Positions 36,259-48,639 of a DNA stretch of 64,000 nt are shown one piece after another. The translations under genes and the position numbers were made by a program. The notes under the pieces were generated by a model, which was given only the letters and a program-made list of their open reading frames with translations, was not told the DNA's origin and ran no database searches. The stretch comes from Rhabdophis nuchalis (Eukaryota > Chordata > Lepidosauria > Squamata > Natricidae). Numbering within the stretch: position 1 is the first letter of the stretch; each line of letters begins with the position of its first letter. The DNA is taken from NCBI GenBank assembly GCA_039707465.1, contig CM077653.1:1495501-1559500 (forward strand), in the 5' to 3' direction.

Positions 36259-37944
36259 ATTTTTAGGTTGCCCATTGCAACGATGGGTAGCAAGCCCCTT
36301 TGTCTCCTCCGAACTCCAGCCCCCGAAGAAGAGGGGAGAAAGAGAAAGTCCCATCGTTTGGCGGCACTCAAAGGGGCCGTGTGAAGAGGAGGGACGCAGA
36401 GGTCGAGGGAGGAGGGTGTGACTAACATGGCCAGCCATTCAGAGATGGGACCACATTGTTCCCAAAGTCCAGATGGCCCTTGGAATAAATCAGCAGAGGC
36501 CGGAGCAGAAAGTTTGTTCACAACTCAGTGGTGTAAAGGGGAGGCAGAGCCAGGATCCGCTCTTGAGAAATGGACATTGAGACACCAGAAAATTCTTCTC
36601 AGACTGCAGCCAATTCGCTTCCCTTCATTCTGAAGACCTCGGTTTCTCCTTTTCTTTTTTAAAAAAGACGTATTACACTCCAACTTTTAAGGCTGTTGTT
36701 AAATCCTCGATTTCGGTCGTGTGTCTTATCATAGGACGTTTTGTCCTGTCATTTCTGAGTTGGCAACGAAGCCTGTACATGTGAGAAATTCTGTTGTTGT
36801 TGTTGTTGCCGGAAGCGGCTGAGAGCAATTGCCGGGGTTGTTAGTGGTCAAGGGAATTGGCAAAAGGCAAGAATGTTGATTGGGGCTCGGCAGGTTACAC
36901 TCTTCACACCCCTCTGTGGCCACTTTGTGAGATGGAGGCTCTCCTCGTGGGAGAACCACACCTAAAAGGGAGGAAATTCTCCTGGATGGACAGAGCTCTT
37001 CCTCAGCTTCTGAAACTCTGCTGGTAGACAGATCACTTCCCCACAGCTTGGGGGTGGGAGAGAGAAACCGAGCTCCTCCGGTGTAAATGCTTAGGAAAAG
37101 AAACTGCCCCTTTTGCTAAAAACACAGCCAGTGCATCACCTGTGTGAGAAATGGAATTTGCTTGATCCTTGCCCACGTTAGTCTTCAATTTTAGAAAACA
37201 GCCTTTGAAGTTGACCTAGAGAAGCGGCCAAATGCCGGATTCTTTTTTTAGACTCCTGCCTGTCTTCTGAGATCTTGTTTCCCCTCTTGTCTTGTGATTA
37301 GTCTGTCCTTAAGTGGAACGGGGCTCCTGTTTTACCTATGGATGCCCCACCTCAGTCTGGGGCAGTGCTTCTCATCAACTGGATGGGGGGTTCCAAGAGT
37401 TGAGGTCCACCCCAATTGACGTTGCTGAGAAATATTGGTCTAGGGGGCATCTTCAGGTAAAAGATTCCCAGGTGGCAAGTATCTGAGATACATCCCTCTC
37501 CAGGTTAGGAAGAGCAGGAGGTCTTGATCAGCACCTCCAGAAGTTCAGTGTTTCTGCCAGTTGGAGGCAGCCTTTCTTTTCTGAATCCCTGCTAGAAAAT
37601 TACTCATAGGTTCCTTTACTTCCGGGCATCTGCTGGTTGAGTGATGTTTCCCAAACATTTGAGACAGAACATCAAAGTCTCACTGATGGTCAGTGATGAA
37701 AACAAGCCTCCTCCCCTGTCCCCCAGCAATGTGCCTCTGTTGTAAGGAGGCTGTCTTCATTTTGGACCTTGCTCTGACAGGTTTCACTCCTCAGCCCTTG
37801 ATCTTTTGGGGATTGCTCCAACAGAGAGAAAGCGTGCTTGTTTTCAAGCAGGTGGAATTGATCTGAAGGCAGTTGAAAGGAATACGAAGTAAGGGAAGCC
37901 TGGAGAAGAAATCAAAGACACCCCCCAAAAAGTATTCCTTAGGA

Positions 37945-38032
37945 CAGGGGTCTCCAACCTTTGCAACTTTAAGTCTGAAGGACTTCAGCTCCCAGAATTC
38001 AGACTTAAAGTTGCAAAGGTTGGAGACCCCTG
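37945..38032. mobile_element. Palindromic hAT-type MITE
   Basis: The 88-bp element begins CAGGGGTCTCCAACCTTTGC and ends with its complement, flanked by exact 8-bp duplications CCTTAGGA (37937-37944 and 38033-38040). The arms carry AACTTTAAGTCTGAAGGACT. Confidence 0.85.
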
Positions 38033-40414
38033 CCTTAGGAGAACCTGTGGATATTGTCTGCCACTCTGTGACTTTGGCCCCTTTGGTTCCTGGTCATTTG
38101 AATCCTCATAACAGTACTTTTCTGGTAGATATAGTATATTAATATTGTCTGTAATGACAATAAAAGTGTGGTTTTAATTTTATTTATTTATGAAATTTAT
38201 TTGCTGTCCATCCCGTATCTACTAACTGGGTGGCTGACAACATACTTTTAATACTGAAATGAAATCATCTCCATCAAAGGCCACGGAAATACCAAAATAT
38301 ATAAAGAACTCTGTTCTGTGGCTTTGCTGGAAATACATCCCAGATATGACAACTCAACATGGTCAACTCAACATGGCCAACGCTGCAAGGTAAGAGTTAC
38401 ACTAATATCGAAGAAATGGTGGATAATTAAAGAAAAGTTGAAAAAGGAAGGGATAAAATGAAATCTGAAGGGCAAAAATGAAAACATTGTTTTAAATCAA
38501 GAAATCTACTGATCTCTCACTGATGGGTCTCCAATTGGCCTGTTCAAGGCTCAGCAGAAAAGGATTCCAGAATCTCAGCAACCAAGCAGGTCTCTCTTGA
38601 TGCAGTCAGAGTTTTGATACTGACCACTCAACCAACACATCTCTAGAAAAACAAACAGCCTACCTCAAGTTTTCCACAAGCTGCCGATCTATTGATGCCT
38701 TGGACTATAAATCCCATCATTCCCAATCTGTTGATCATGGACGGCTTTCAACTGAGGAAGGCGGATCCCACGCTCTGCGGGGATCAATGATCTTTGAGTA
38801 TTGTAATATTGGATTTCCATGGTATCAGGCATGCTTTTTTTTAAATCCAGAGAGCTAGCAGTCAAGAACAGATTTTGCTTTCCCAATAACAATATTTGCT
38901 TATTCCAGAAATGTGTGAGCCACTCCTCAAAGGTACATTGTTGATATTCCTAAAGTGCACAGCCACAATGGATAGCCAAACCCCTGACCCCAGCCAGCAA
39001 AGAATCCTGGGAGTTGAAGTCCACTTGCCTTAAAATTGCTAAGTTTGAGTTAATACCAGTCAGGCTGTTCTCATTGGAAAAAGGAGTCAGGAGAGAAAAG
39101 GAGGCAGGAGGGTGGATCTTTCTTTTGACCTGCTTGCCCTTGTGGACGGTACCACATCAGGGTCAACTTCAGAACTTGGCAAGATGACCAAGCCACCTGT
39201 GTAGGAAGAAGAGAGCAACGAGGAAGACAAGCTGTTTCACTTCTAAGCAAGCAAACTCTCTGAGAGTCAGTTTTATCTCCGGATACGAAGGAACAACTGC
39301 TAGAGAACCTCTGGAGAACGTCTCCCCGTTGGGTGGGATGCTATTGAGCTCAATGGACCAAGGACCCAGTCAGTTGAAGCAGAGACTCTCTAAGAAGTCA
39401 CGGAGGGTGAGTGCAGGAAACCACACGGCTAATATTCACAGTCATTTCAGTCTGGATCCCAAATAGCATCCAAAAGTAAATCAGAGTCCAGGGCAAAGGA
39501 TTCCTCAAAGTTCCAGTTTATTCAGAGAGCCATGTTGGCACCTCTGGGGAAACCCGAATCTGAAAGCTTCCCGGTTTTCCCCACCCGGTTGAAAGCTCAA
39601 GATCTTAGCCCCCACACCCACCAGGCCATCCCATGGTCCAACCTCCCACTGACATGCTGGCAGTTCCACCCATCCAGTTCCGGTCAGGTGCAGAGATGCA
39701 AAGGATGACCTTGGCTTTCTAGAAAGAATGTTGTTATGGCTACATATCATCCAACTCCGTACAATGCCATGTTCCCACCATAGAAAATGCATGGTAGAAT
39801 AATAGAAAGTGGGGCAGGCCAAAGATCCCAAAGGGAAAGATGGATGCAGGCCTGACATCAGGACGCTTCCTGGAGGGTTGAGTCAAAATATTTCATGGAA
39901 AAGGCGACATTCAAAACAAGACAATGTGGTGACCTTGCAATCCGTATTCTTTGAGGGACCCAGAGGTGGAGAATGGTGGACACTCTGCTTCTTTGGAGAG
40001 GTCATATGGACTCTTTTGCACCCTGAGAGATTCATTTCCTGGAAAGTCACCCTTGGGAAGGCTCCCCCCCCCCAATAGATTCAACCCCCACAATCCCCAA
40101 GCACCAGAAATTATGGTCACCCAACCCACTAAACTCTAAACCTGGCTTAGCAAGCACCGTGGCCACCTGCACACAACAGGCTGCACCCCCAAAAGAAAGC
40201 TTCCCATGCCTGCGATATTTGCCCCCCACCCCACAGCTGAGGTCCCACAAGACGCTGCCTTACAAACCCCCCCCCCAAGCCCACCGAGCTTCCCCAAAAA
40301 GCAGGTCCTGTGGACTGAGCCGGGCGGGCCAGGGCGGTGTGTGTTTCTGTGTTTTATTTTATTTTTTTCCAGGGTGGAGGGTAAGACGACTTGAAGTCAA
40401 ATGTCTGAAAGTCA

Positions 40415-40830
40415 GATCCCTTTTTAGTATGAATTTGCTGTATCTCATTCCGAGCACTAATTCCAATTTAATTGCAAGTGGCCCGAAGCCTCTTCAATAG
40501 GAGTAACAAATGGTTTGATTTTGTAAACTTCATCAGACTGCATTTTAAATGCGACACAGTAGCCTGGCTCGAATGCCAATGAAGCACTGAAGTAGCTCTC
40601 TGTTTACTAATTATCCGTTTTTACTTCAAGCCACGCTGGCTGGCTTGTCTGATTAAATCGGATTTGTGGGATACAGAGCAGCTAGCAGAGTTTTCTCTAT
40701 AGTAAACGAGATTGGAGCTATGGAGCGCCTGGCTGCACACTGTAAATTATATTTCCTTTTAAAGGGGACGTGTCTCTTTTATGCCTTCGGCCTGCCTGCT
40801 GCATATTAACCATGGCGGGATGGGAGAAGG
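40415..40830. other. Possible conserved non-coding element
   Basis: Over 400 bp with no repeats or homopolymers beyond a few bases, balanced composition and many ATTA/TAAT words (CTGTTTACTAATTATCCG, GATTAAATCGGATTTGTGG). It is the best candidate enhancer-like block in the window. Confidence 0.4.
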
Positions 40831-40979
40831 GAGGCAGCCGGCTTTAACTTTTAATGGGATGTGTGTCTCCAGCCGTATTTATTTCCCCCCACGCTCAATG
40901 GCAGCACAGCCGCCACCCGGTCCGGCTGCAGGGAGGAGGATGAGATGCTGTGCATTGAGCCAGCGGTGCCCCTGGTTTG

Positions 40980-41235
40980 GGGAAAGGGGGAGGAAGGAAA
41001 GAGGAAGGAAGATGGGAGGGAGGGAAGGAAGGAGAGGGGGAAAAGAATGAGAGTGGAGAGGGAAGGCAAAAAAGGAACGGAAAATAATATAGAAGGGAAG
41101 GGAAGGAAGGAAGGAGAAAGGAAAGGAAAGGAAAAGGAAGGGAAGGAAAAGAAGGAAGGAAAAAGGGAAGGAAGAAGAAAGGAAAGGAAAGGAAGATTAT
41201 GGGGAGAGGAAGGGAAGGGATGGAAAGATGAACCA
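40980..41235. repeat. Purine-rich GGAA/GAAA tract
   Basis: Imperfect GGAAGG and GGAAA motifs fill about 250 bp. A CCCT run of about 32 bp lies at 41367-41402. Confidence 0.85.
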
Positions 41236-41689
41236 GGAAAGATTCAATCATAGCATTTCTAACATCCAGCAGTGAGCAAACTGAACTTCGCGAGTCAGAA
41301 CAACTCCTGGTACAGCATCAGTTCCACAAATGTTTGGGGTCCCCTGCCTCTCTTTTTTCTTTCCCCCTCCCTCCCTCCCTCCCTCCCTCCCTCCCTCCCT
41401 CTCTTGCAGTGCCCCAAACTGGGTGCCAGCCTGTTTCCACCTTTGATGTATGTCGCATTTATGGTTTGCTCCTGCTGACTTGGAAGGAACCACGTCCGTC
41501 CGGGTGTTTCCCTGACAAAGCCCCACATGCCTGACCCCACTTCTTCCTCTCCCCCCCTCCGCCCCTTGATCTCCCACCCTCCCTCCCCCTCCCTCCCTCC
41601 CCTCCCCCCAAAAGCCAGAGAGGGCAGGGAGGGTGGCCCTGCAGTGCCACGTCACGGGGCCATCCTTAAGCCTCCTCGGCTGTTGTGGG

Positions 41690-41985
41690 GACTTTAATTC
41701 CGCAAGCTTGACCTCTCCTGCCCCTTCTTTCCATATCTATCTTTGTGCTGGGAGCTTTTTATATTTTAATTTGCTTTTGAATGTCCTGCAAAATTAATGG
41801 TATACTTTTCTCTCTCTTTGGGCTATTGTGTGCCGTACAGTCCTGCCGAGGCCCCTTGGTGTTTTCTGATAGCGCCGTTACCGTGGAAATGAATGGCTGC
41901 AGTGCTTTTCCCCATCCATATTCTCCCGTTTTAATTGTTGACAGTAAAAAGCATTTAAATGCTCTAAATTTGTAATCATCTTCTG
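41690..41985. other. Possible conserved non-coding element
   Basis: Repeat-free block between a C-rich tract and a C-run, with TTTATATTTTAATTTGCTTT and AAGCATTTAAATGCTC (a short palindrome). Confidence 0.35.
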
Positions 41986-42333
41986 GAGAAGGAAAAAGGG
42001 AGGGAAAAACATTAAAATGTCAAGCCCGTGAATAAGTCGGCCCCTTTCCCATTTCTGGGATTGCATCTCCCTTCTCCAAACACCCCCCATCCATCCACCC
42101 CCCCCCCAAAAAATGCCTCGAGGGGAGGCTGGTTGTTATTTGGGGGTGACGGCTCCCCATTTTCCTCGCCTTCCTTTGCTTGAACGTTCCAATATCAAAA
42201 GGCCTCTTCAAAACCAGGAGAATCGGCCCTTTTCACAAATGTTCCATCTTCCTCCAGTTGCGGACAGGACAAGCAGTGGAGAAAAGGTTGTCCTTAAGCT
42301 CCCCAAAAGGAAGCAAATGGTTGCCCTCACTCC

Positions 42334-42374
<41 letters not shown>
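42334..42374. repeat. (CA)n microsatellite
   Basis: About 20 uninterrupted CA units. Confidence 0.95.
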
Positions 42375-42376
<2 letters not shown>

Positions 42377-42574
42377 CTCCATTTGAGACCCTCTGTCAGG
42401 TTGATGCAAAGAATCTCCCAGTAGCTTCAAGCCAATGAAATGAGACGCGCTGGGTTTTTATTTTTATTTTATTTTTTAGGGCAAATGTGCAAACAGCCTT
42501 CGGAGACCGCAAAAACGAAAAAAAAATACACCTCCAGGGCCATCAGGACCATCCTGAAGTTGTGGGGGTTTAAA

Positions 42575-42665
42575 CCGCCATTGGTCTGAATTGCTGTAGG
42601 GTTTCCTGCCTGAGCAGGGGGCTGGACTAGAAGACCTCCAGGGTCCCTTCTGACTCTGTGTTGTT
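42575..42665 (+). mobile_element. CR1 LINE 3' terminal fragment
   Basis: GGGTTTCCTGCCTGAGCAGG, GGCTGGACTAGAAGACCTCC and AGGGTCCCTTCTGACTCTG match the sense CR1 3' end. Confidence 0.75.
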
Positions 42666-43625
42666 TGGTGAAAACAGGGACATTTGCTGAAATTGGGTAG
42701 GGGGGTTGAAGGACAGGTTGGAGTGCCACCTTAATCAAGCCCAGGTTTTGGCTGATCAGGAAGCACCAAAGCAGCAAACATGAAAGCATTTGAGTCCCCC
42801 AAAGTCAAAATGGCGACTGCAAACGCAGGAAGGATGCGCCAGGCGTTGTGATGGGGCATTCCAGCCGCCATCTTGACTCGCTGCCCATCGTCCCCTTCTC
42901 CTTGGACTCCTGGAGGAGAAACGGAAGGAGCTGCAGTCGGAAAACGATCAAAAGAAGATGAAATGAAACCATCTCAGCAGCACAAACCTACAGGAAGCCG
43001 AGGAGCAGAAGAAAGAGACGGAAAGAGAGGATGAGGCCTTGAGAATCTCATGACGACACCAAGGTGGAAATACAGAAATGGGCAGGGCATTTTGGCCCCC
43101 TGCTCCTTAGCCCCAAGCCTGGAACGAATGTATTTTGGAGGGAAGGTTTTTTCCCCTTTAAAATTGCAGATCTGGCTATGGGAATAAGCGCGCACACACA
43201 CACCCCTGTCCCTGCTGCCCCTCTGGCCACGTGGCAGATTGAGCGCCTGCCTGGGGGGCACAATGGTGCGAGGGCTGCTGTGCCAGCAGTTGGCAAGTCT
43301 GCCAAAGACTAGACAAACAGCCTTGGCAGTTGCCATGAACAGGGTTAAGCCCCCACCTCCCCTCCACGCACGGATTTGGCTCCCAAAAAAGCTCTTTAAT
43401 TCCTGGCCCTGTGCCAGGCAGCCCCTTCAGGCTCTCTCCCGGCTGGACATCTGCCAAAGTTGGCCAAAAGGAAACGGTGCCCTTTGTCCCTTTCTCAACA
43501 CTCAGCCTGCTGGAAAACCAGCCTCCCAGCTGCCCAGCTTCCCACTTGTCTGGGGAAGCCTACAGAATTTTGCCCACAAAGTCAGATTTGCACCCTCATA
43601 CTGTCCTTCACCAATACAGTAGACA

Positions 43626-43712
43626 GAGAGGAGGCTCAGTGGCTAAGACTCTGAGCTTGTTGATCAGAAAGATCGGCAGTTCGGCGGTTCGAATCCCTAA
43701 CGCCCACTAGCC
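43626..43712 (+). mobile_element. Truncated tRNA-derived SINE
   Basis: It has an A-box-like TGGCTAAGACT (43640-43650) and a B box GGTTCGAATCC (43686-43696) at tRNA-like spacing, with CTGAGCTTGTTGATCAGAAA between. The A box and the lack of a foldable acceptor stem argue for a SINE head and not a functional tRNA. Confidence 0.7.
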
Positions 43713-45165
43713 CATCTCTGCTCTGCAGCCATTGAGATCCTTCTTTAGCTGAAGCATGCAGAGAGCACATTGCTGGATTTCTTTAAACCCCCTCCCCACC
43801 AACTTTGCGGCCCACACCCCTCCTCTGGAGTAGGGGGCCCAAAAATTAGAGTTGCAGGGAGGGTGTGTGTGTTGCATTTTTGGCAGATGATTCCTTGCAT
43901 CGTGCAAACTTTGGAGAACCAGCTCGCGCGTCGTCTGAATGCAACATCATCTCACGATGGTTGGCCTTTGAGAAGCAGGCGGTAGAATAGCCTAGCTTGA
44001 CATCTTGCCCTTGATGGCAATCTGCAGCTCACCTGGACCTGGGATGCCTTCCCGGGGAAGGGGTTACTCTACGTGGGGAAGTTCTGGGGGAATTGCTCTC
44101 CCAGCGTACCCAGTGAGGCACCCACCACATCTGGAGGGCTCTCCAAAGTCCCGCTGTGGGCGCCGACTGGACGCCTTGCTGCCTCATCCCCCCCAGACAA
44201 AACAGGGGAGTGATCCAGCTCTGCCAAGACGGGATCCCTGTAGATCTAGAGAATCTGCTGAAGACCCAGCCGGATGGTCTCTGGTGGTGCCATCAGCTTC
44301 TATCCAATTGGGTTGGAAACCCAATCCTCTTTTGGGCCCGGACTTATTTTGTCTTCGGCAACGGCTGTAGAAGACGGATTCAGCGCGCACGGTGCTTCCT
44401 CCTGCCCCCTCTTCCACCACCCCCGCCCCCATTATCGGGGCCCAATTAGTTCCACAAATGAGGGTGCGGGGGTGCCTCTGTAGATTTGTTCCAGCCCTGC
44501 GCACCGGCCCAGCATCATTGTCCGCCGTTCGTCTCCTGCTGGCAACCTTTATCTTAGCCTCAGCGGGTGCAACTTACGGGAGACCGCATCCTGCCGGCTG
44601 GGGGCCGCTTTGCCACAGCTGGCCGAGGTGCTCAGGCCCTTGGACCCCTGACCTTTGCCCCCGGTCCTGCTGACATTTTGAAAGTGACGGCCCCGAGGCC
44701 TGCATACTTTGGGGGATTTACTCTTTGTGGGTGCCTCTTTCCCCCTCCCCTCTTTTGTTGCCAGACGTGGAGGGGTTGGGAACACCAGCAAGGCTCGGCC
44801 AGGCTGCGTGTGGGGCTGGGGAGGGGAGGGTCTGCCTCATCTCCCCCTCCCCAGGCGGGAAGTAGATAGATAAGAGGGATTCTGGCCCACGTCAAGAGCG
44901 GGGGCTTCTCTTCAAGCGCATTTTTTCCCTTCGTTGCCTCATTAATTCATCGCCAGGCAGGGTCTTTGCCTGTCACTGGGAGAGATCGGATAATTCCGGC
45001 TTTTCTCCCCTCGGCTCGGCCATGGGAGCATCTGCAATCCAACAGGTGCCTTCAGGAGCTGCACTTTTCACAGACTCGGTTAGGGACGGAAGGGCAGAAG
45101 TCCAGGTTCTCGCAGGAACAGTTGTACGTTGTCCCTGCCGCTTTGGTCATCCAAATCTGAGGCCT

Positions 45166-45255
45166 GTGGGGCCCTTGGTGCTCTCCGAGCTCGGTGGTTT
45201 TCTTGCAGACCTCTCGTTGCCCAACTAGGGAACGTTATCATGGCTAGAAGGGAAG
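45166..45255 (+). repeat. Unclassified repeat (ATCATCAGTGCT family)
   Basis: CTTGGTGCTCTCCGAGCTCG, TTTTCTTGCAGACCTCTCG and CAACTAGGGAACGTTATC. Confidence 0.65.
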
Positions 45256-45296
45256 GTGGTTTAAGGAGTGGAGGAGGAGGAGGAGGAGGGGAAGAG

Positions 45297-45905
45297 CAGG
45301 GCAGGGTTGCTGCTGACAGCACTGCTGGTTCTCTGCATGCGCAGTTGCTGGTAAAATGATCTGCGCATGTGCAGAACATTTTAAAAGGACAAAAAATGTC
45401 AACATGCAAAATTAACGGATAGTAGAAGAATTAGGACATAGCGATAAGATCGAGTGGGGGGTAGGAAAGGTCATTTAACCTACACTAACATAAGAAAAAT
45501 GTATACAATACAATAAAAGCAATATGACAGCCTGATATACATGGCTAAACATAAACAACTAAGCAGAGGAGTCAGAAACAACGTGGCCACAAATGTACAA
45601 GTGGAATGTAGAGGAAGGGAATGCAATAACTGTAAAAATACACCCATAGGTAACGGCTGTGAGAAGGAAGGTTCGGTTGTGGTGTTGTTTCTAAGTTATG
45701 GGCTTGTTTTTGTTGGTGTCTTTAAGTGTTTAAAACTATTTTTTTTTAAAAAAAAACCATGTGGACAATGCCAGCAGCGACCAGGGAACCGGTTCAGGGG
45801 CGTGGCCAGCCTGGGTCGCTGCCGGTTCTGCAACCCAGGCCAACAAACCATTACTGGTTCGGCCGAACGGGTGCAAACCAGCAGCAACCAAACTCTGGGA
45901 AGAAG
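45297..45905. mobile_element. Interrupted hAT-type element (GTGGGTTCC family), tentative
   Basis: 45297-45410 resembles the first half of 47806-48029 (CTGCATGCGCAGTTGCTGG, CTGCGCATGTGCAGAAC) and 45760-45905 the second half (GCAGCGACCAGGGAACC, CCTGGGTCGCTGCCGG). About 350 bp of unrelated AT-rich DNA lies between. Confidence 0.45.
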
Positions 45906-45925
45906 GCAAGAAGAGGAGGGGAACT

Positions 45926-46005
45926 GTGGGGTCTTTGGGTCTCTGAACTTGGCTGTTTCCCTACGGACCTTTAATTGTGCACCGAGGGAGCATCATCCAT
46001 GCTGG
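45926..46005 (+). repeat. Unclassified repeat, decayed copy
   Basis: GGGTCTTTGGGTCTCTGAAC, TTGGCTGTTTCCCTACGG and GCATCATCCATGCTGGA follow the same order as other copies. Confidence 0.5.
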
Positions 46006-46469
46006 AAGCCTGAATCTGGAAGATTGTTCACCTGCACGCCCACCAACCAGTTAATAAGCTCGGGGCTAAGGAATGGGCTGGGGGTGCAGCCCAAAGAGAG
46101 GCTCCCTGGTGGAGTTTCCTAAGGCAGGCATGGTGCAAATGGCACTTATCTGCTTGCATTTGATGCAAGGTGTAAAAATAAAATGAAAATTGTGACTATG
46201 GCGTGGAAGGGGGGCTCGCAGTGAAAGAAGGGGCACCAGGGCACAGCTCATTGCCCAAACTCTCAAGTGGGTGGGTGGGGGCAGAAGAATGTGGTCAACT
46301 CAGCTTCCTTTGCATCCGCTTAAGATGCAGACGGAAAGCCGTCTCTCCAGAGCTGAGCTGCTGCAGGGCGAAGGAGGAGGAGGAGGAGGAGGCAGCTGTG
46401 TGCTTGGACTAAAAGAACGGCTGTTGGCGAATGCTTCGGAGGGGAGGCAAGGAAGGGGCTTGCAGTGGA

Positions 46470-46990
46470 ACAGCTGGCCACCAGAAGTCATGGGGGCTTC
46501 ATCACTGGGGGTCTTTAAGAGGAGACTGGACAGCCACTTCTATGAAATGAAATGGTGCAGAGAGGGCTTCACGATGGCATGCGGAGACCTCTCTGCATGC
46601 ATGTGAGCTGTTGCCCAGCTCAGCTCCACCGCGCATGCGCCTCCAACCAGCCAGCTGGTTTCTGGGTCTTTGCTGCGCACGTGGGAGATGTGGGTGCCTG
46701 TGGGTGGGGAGGGTCATGTGCGCATGTGTGGGGGATGGGGGGGAACCGGGAGTTTGCAGCGTTCTCCCCACACCCCATGGGGGGTCATGCGTGAATGTGT
46801 AGGGGGGCAGGGCACATTGCATTGTGGGCGTGGACATGCATGCATGTGTGCTGTTGCACACACGCACATGCGATTTCGGCCTGTGAGGACAAAAAGGTTA
46901 GCCATTCCTGGTGCAGGGTCTCCTGCTTGAGCAAGGGGTTGGACTAGAAGACCTCCAAGGTCCCTTCCAGCTCCGTTCTGATTCTGAGGG
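46470..46990 (+). mobile_element. CR1 LINE 3' fragment split by a later insertion
   Basis: The left part (to 46560) reads GGTCTTTAAGAGGAGACTGG and ends AAATGGTGCAG; the right part resumes at 46909 with TGGTGCAGGGTCTCCTGCTT and ends near GGTCCCTTCCAGCTCCG. The 8-bp TGGTGCAG is present on both sides of the inserted DNA. Confidence 0.8.
46561..46908. mobile_element. hAT-like non-autonomous element inserted in CR1
   Basis: It is flanked by perfect TGGTGCAG duplications (46553-46560 and 46909-46916). The right end, read inward, is GGAATGGCTAACCTTTTTGT, a hAT-style terminus; the left end is more decayed (CACGATGGCATGCGG). The interior is rich in GCATG/CATGTG motifs like the element at 10102-10419. 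Confidence 0.65.
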
Positions 46991-47805
46991 CCACCATCTC
47001 TTCCGTGAAGACAGCAACGGTGGTTTCTAGGTCTAAAGCTTATCGAATTCCTGGTGTCTCTGCTTGTCCGTCTCCTGGCCTTGGAGAAGCTGGGAAGCGC
47101 AGAGGCCGCGGTCTTCATTTGGGTGGCAAGCGGGGCTCCGGGACCTCACGTTTGTCCTCAGCCCCACCCCCGAAGTCACTGGCACTCCGCTTTACAAATT
47201 GCCACCCTCAGGAAGCTTGTGCCTATTTCGAGGTCTCCTCCACGATGAAGCTGCCGTTTGCCACGCAAGATAATGAGAGCCTTGTGCCGGGAAGGTGTGC
47301 ACACCTGGGACTGGTTCCAGCAGGGCCCCTCCCCTCCGGGGTCTAATTAGGGGGGGAAGCCAGTGCAGGTGTGAACAGAGAGGCTGCTTGGCTGGCACTA
47401 GGGTTGGATGGACTCCCGAGGCACGTGGCTGTGTCGGAGCGAGAGGAAGGATCTGGGTTTTTATCGGCGTCAGGAAGTATTTATCCCTCAGCAGTTCCTG
47501 CCAAAAGCCCAGCCGGCAGCCTCCGGGGTGTGTGGCTTCATAAGCAGCTCCATGCAAAGGCCCAGAAGAGAAGGAACAGCCCTCCCCACCCCGGGATCCC
47601 TGATTTCTGAACACCCGTGACTTTGGGGGGGGGGGCGTTCTCAGCTTTCCAGGGGTGTCAAGGTGGCCTGTCTTAGAAGTCCAGTTGGGGCCTTTGGCGC
47701 ACCAAAGGCACAGCTGACCATGACAAGGGTGTTCGGGTTGCCTTCGCAAGCCCCCCTGAGATTACGCCCTCCTTGGCTGTGAATGAAGCTGCCATGGCTG
47801 TGATC

Positions 47806-48029
47806 CAGCGGTGGGTTCCTACTGGTGTTGGTACCAGTTCGCTTCATGCGCATGCGCAGTTCACTGCCAATTGTTCTGCACATGTGTGAAGACCATGAAA
47901 ATCGAATAAAAAACATGCCGGCAACAGCAGCGGAGACCAGCCTGGGTTGCTGGCAGTTCTGCCACCCAGGCCAAATTACCTCTAACCTGTTCGTGCGAAC
48001 CAGTGCAAACTGAGAGCAAACAACCTCTG
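47806..48029. mobile_element. hAT-type non-autonomous element (GTGGGTTCC family)
   Basis: Begins CAGCGGTGGGTTCC and ends CAACCTCTG, flanked by CTGTGATC (47798-47805) and CTGTGGTC (48030-48037), 7 of 8 matching. The body has GCGCATGCGCAGTTC and CAGCCTGGGTTGCTGGCAG. Confidence 0.7.
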
Positions 48030-48216
48030 CTGTGGTCCCCCAACCCAGCCCCTCCTCCCTCCCGAACCTCACCGATCAGGAGGAGGCCAATTCCCTTGTC
48101 TCAGCTTCTTCCCCTCCTCGGGTTTCCCACCATGGCATCCCCTCTCAAAAACCAAATTCCACCTTGCAAGTGGAAAGAAAGGTTCGGCAAGGCAGAAACA
48201 TTGGAAGGGATGGCTC

Positions 48217-48464
48217 CAGAGGTGAAATCCAGCAGGTTCTGACAGGTTCTGGAGAACCGGTAGCAGAAATTTTGAGTAGTTCCGAGAACCTGCAAATGCT
48301 ACCTCTGGCTGGCCCCAGGGTGGGCTGGGAATGGGGATTTTGCAGCATCCTTCCCCCAGGAATGGAGAGGGAATGGGGAGGTTTTGCAGCATCCTTCCCC
48401 TGCCACGCCCACCAAGCCACGCCCACAGAACCAGTAGTAAAAAAATTGAATTTCACCACTTCAA
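48217..48464. mobile_element. hAT-type non-autonomous element (GGTTCTGACAGG family)
   Basis: It starts CAGAGGTGAAATCCAGCAGG and ends AATTTCACCACTTC, imperfect inverted termini, with near-duplications GATGGCTC (48209-48216) and AATGGCTC (48465-48472). A 50-bp internal stretch ending GCAGCATCCTTCCCC is duplicated. Confidence 0.75.
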
Positions 48465-48639
48465 TGGCTCCCCTCCCAACCCTGCGTGGTTTTCTTTGAC
48501 TGGATGCCACAGGAATTGGTTTCAAAAAGTGTTGCCAATGTTTTGGGGATGGGGGGGGGGAGGATCTTTTCTGGACAGACAGGACGTTACTCAGGAGAAG
48601 CTTTCCCTCTGGGCACCTGCCTGGGACGACCCGTATTCT

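Noticed and set aside
43626..43712. tRNA gene
   Set aside because: A and B boxes are present but no cloverleaf with matching acceptor arms can be drawn; it is a SINE head.
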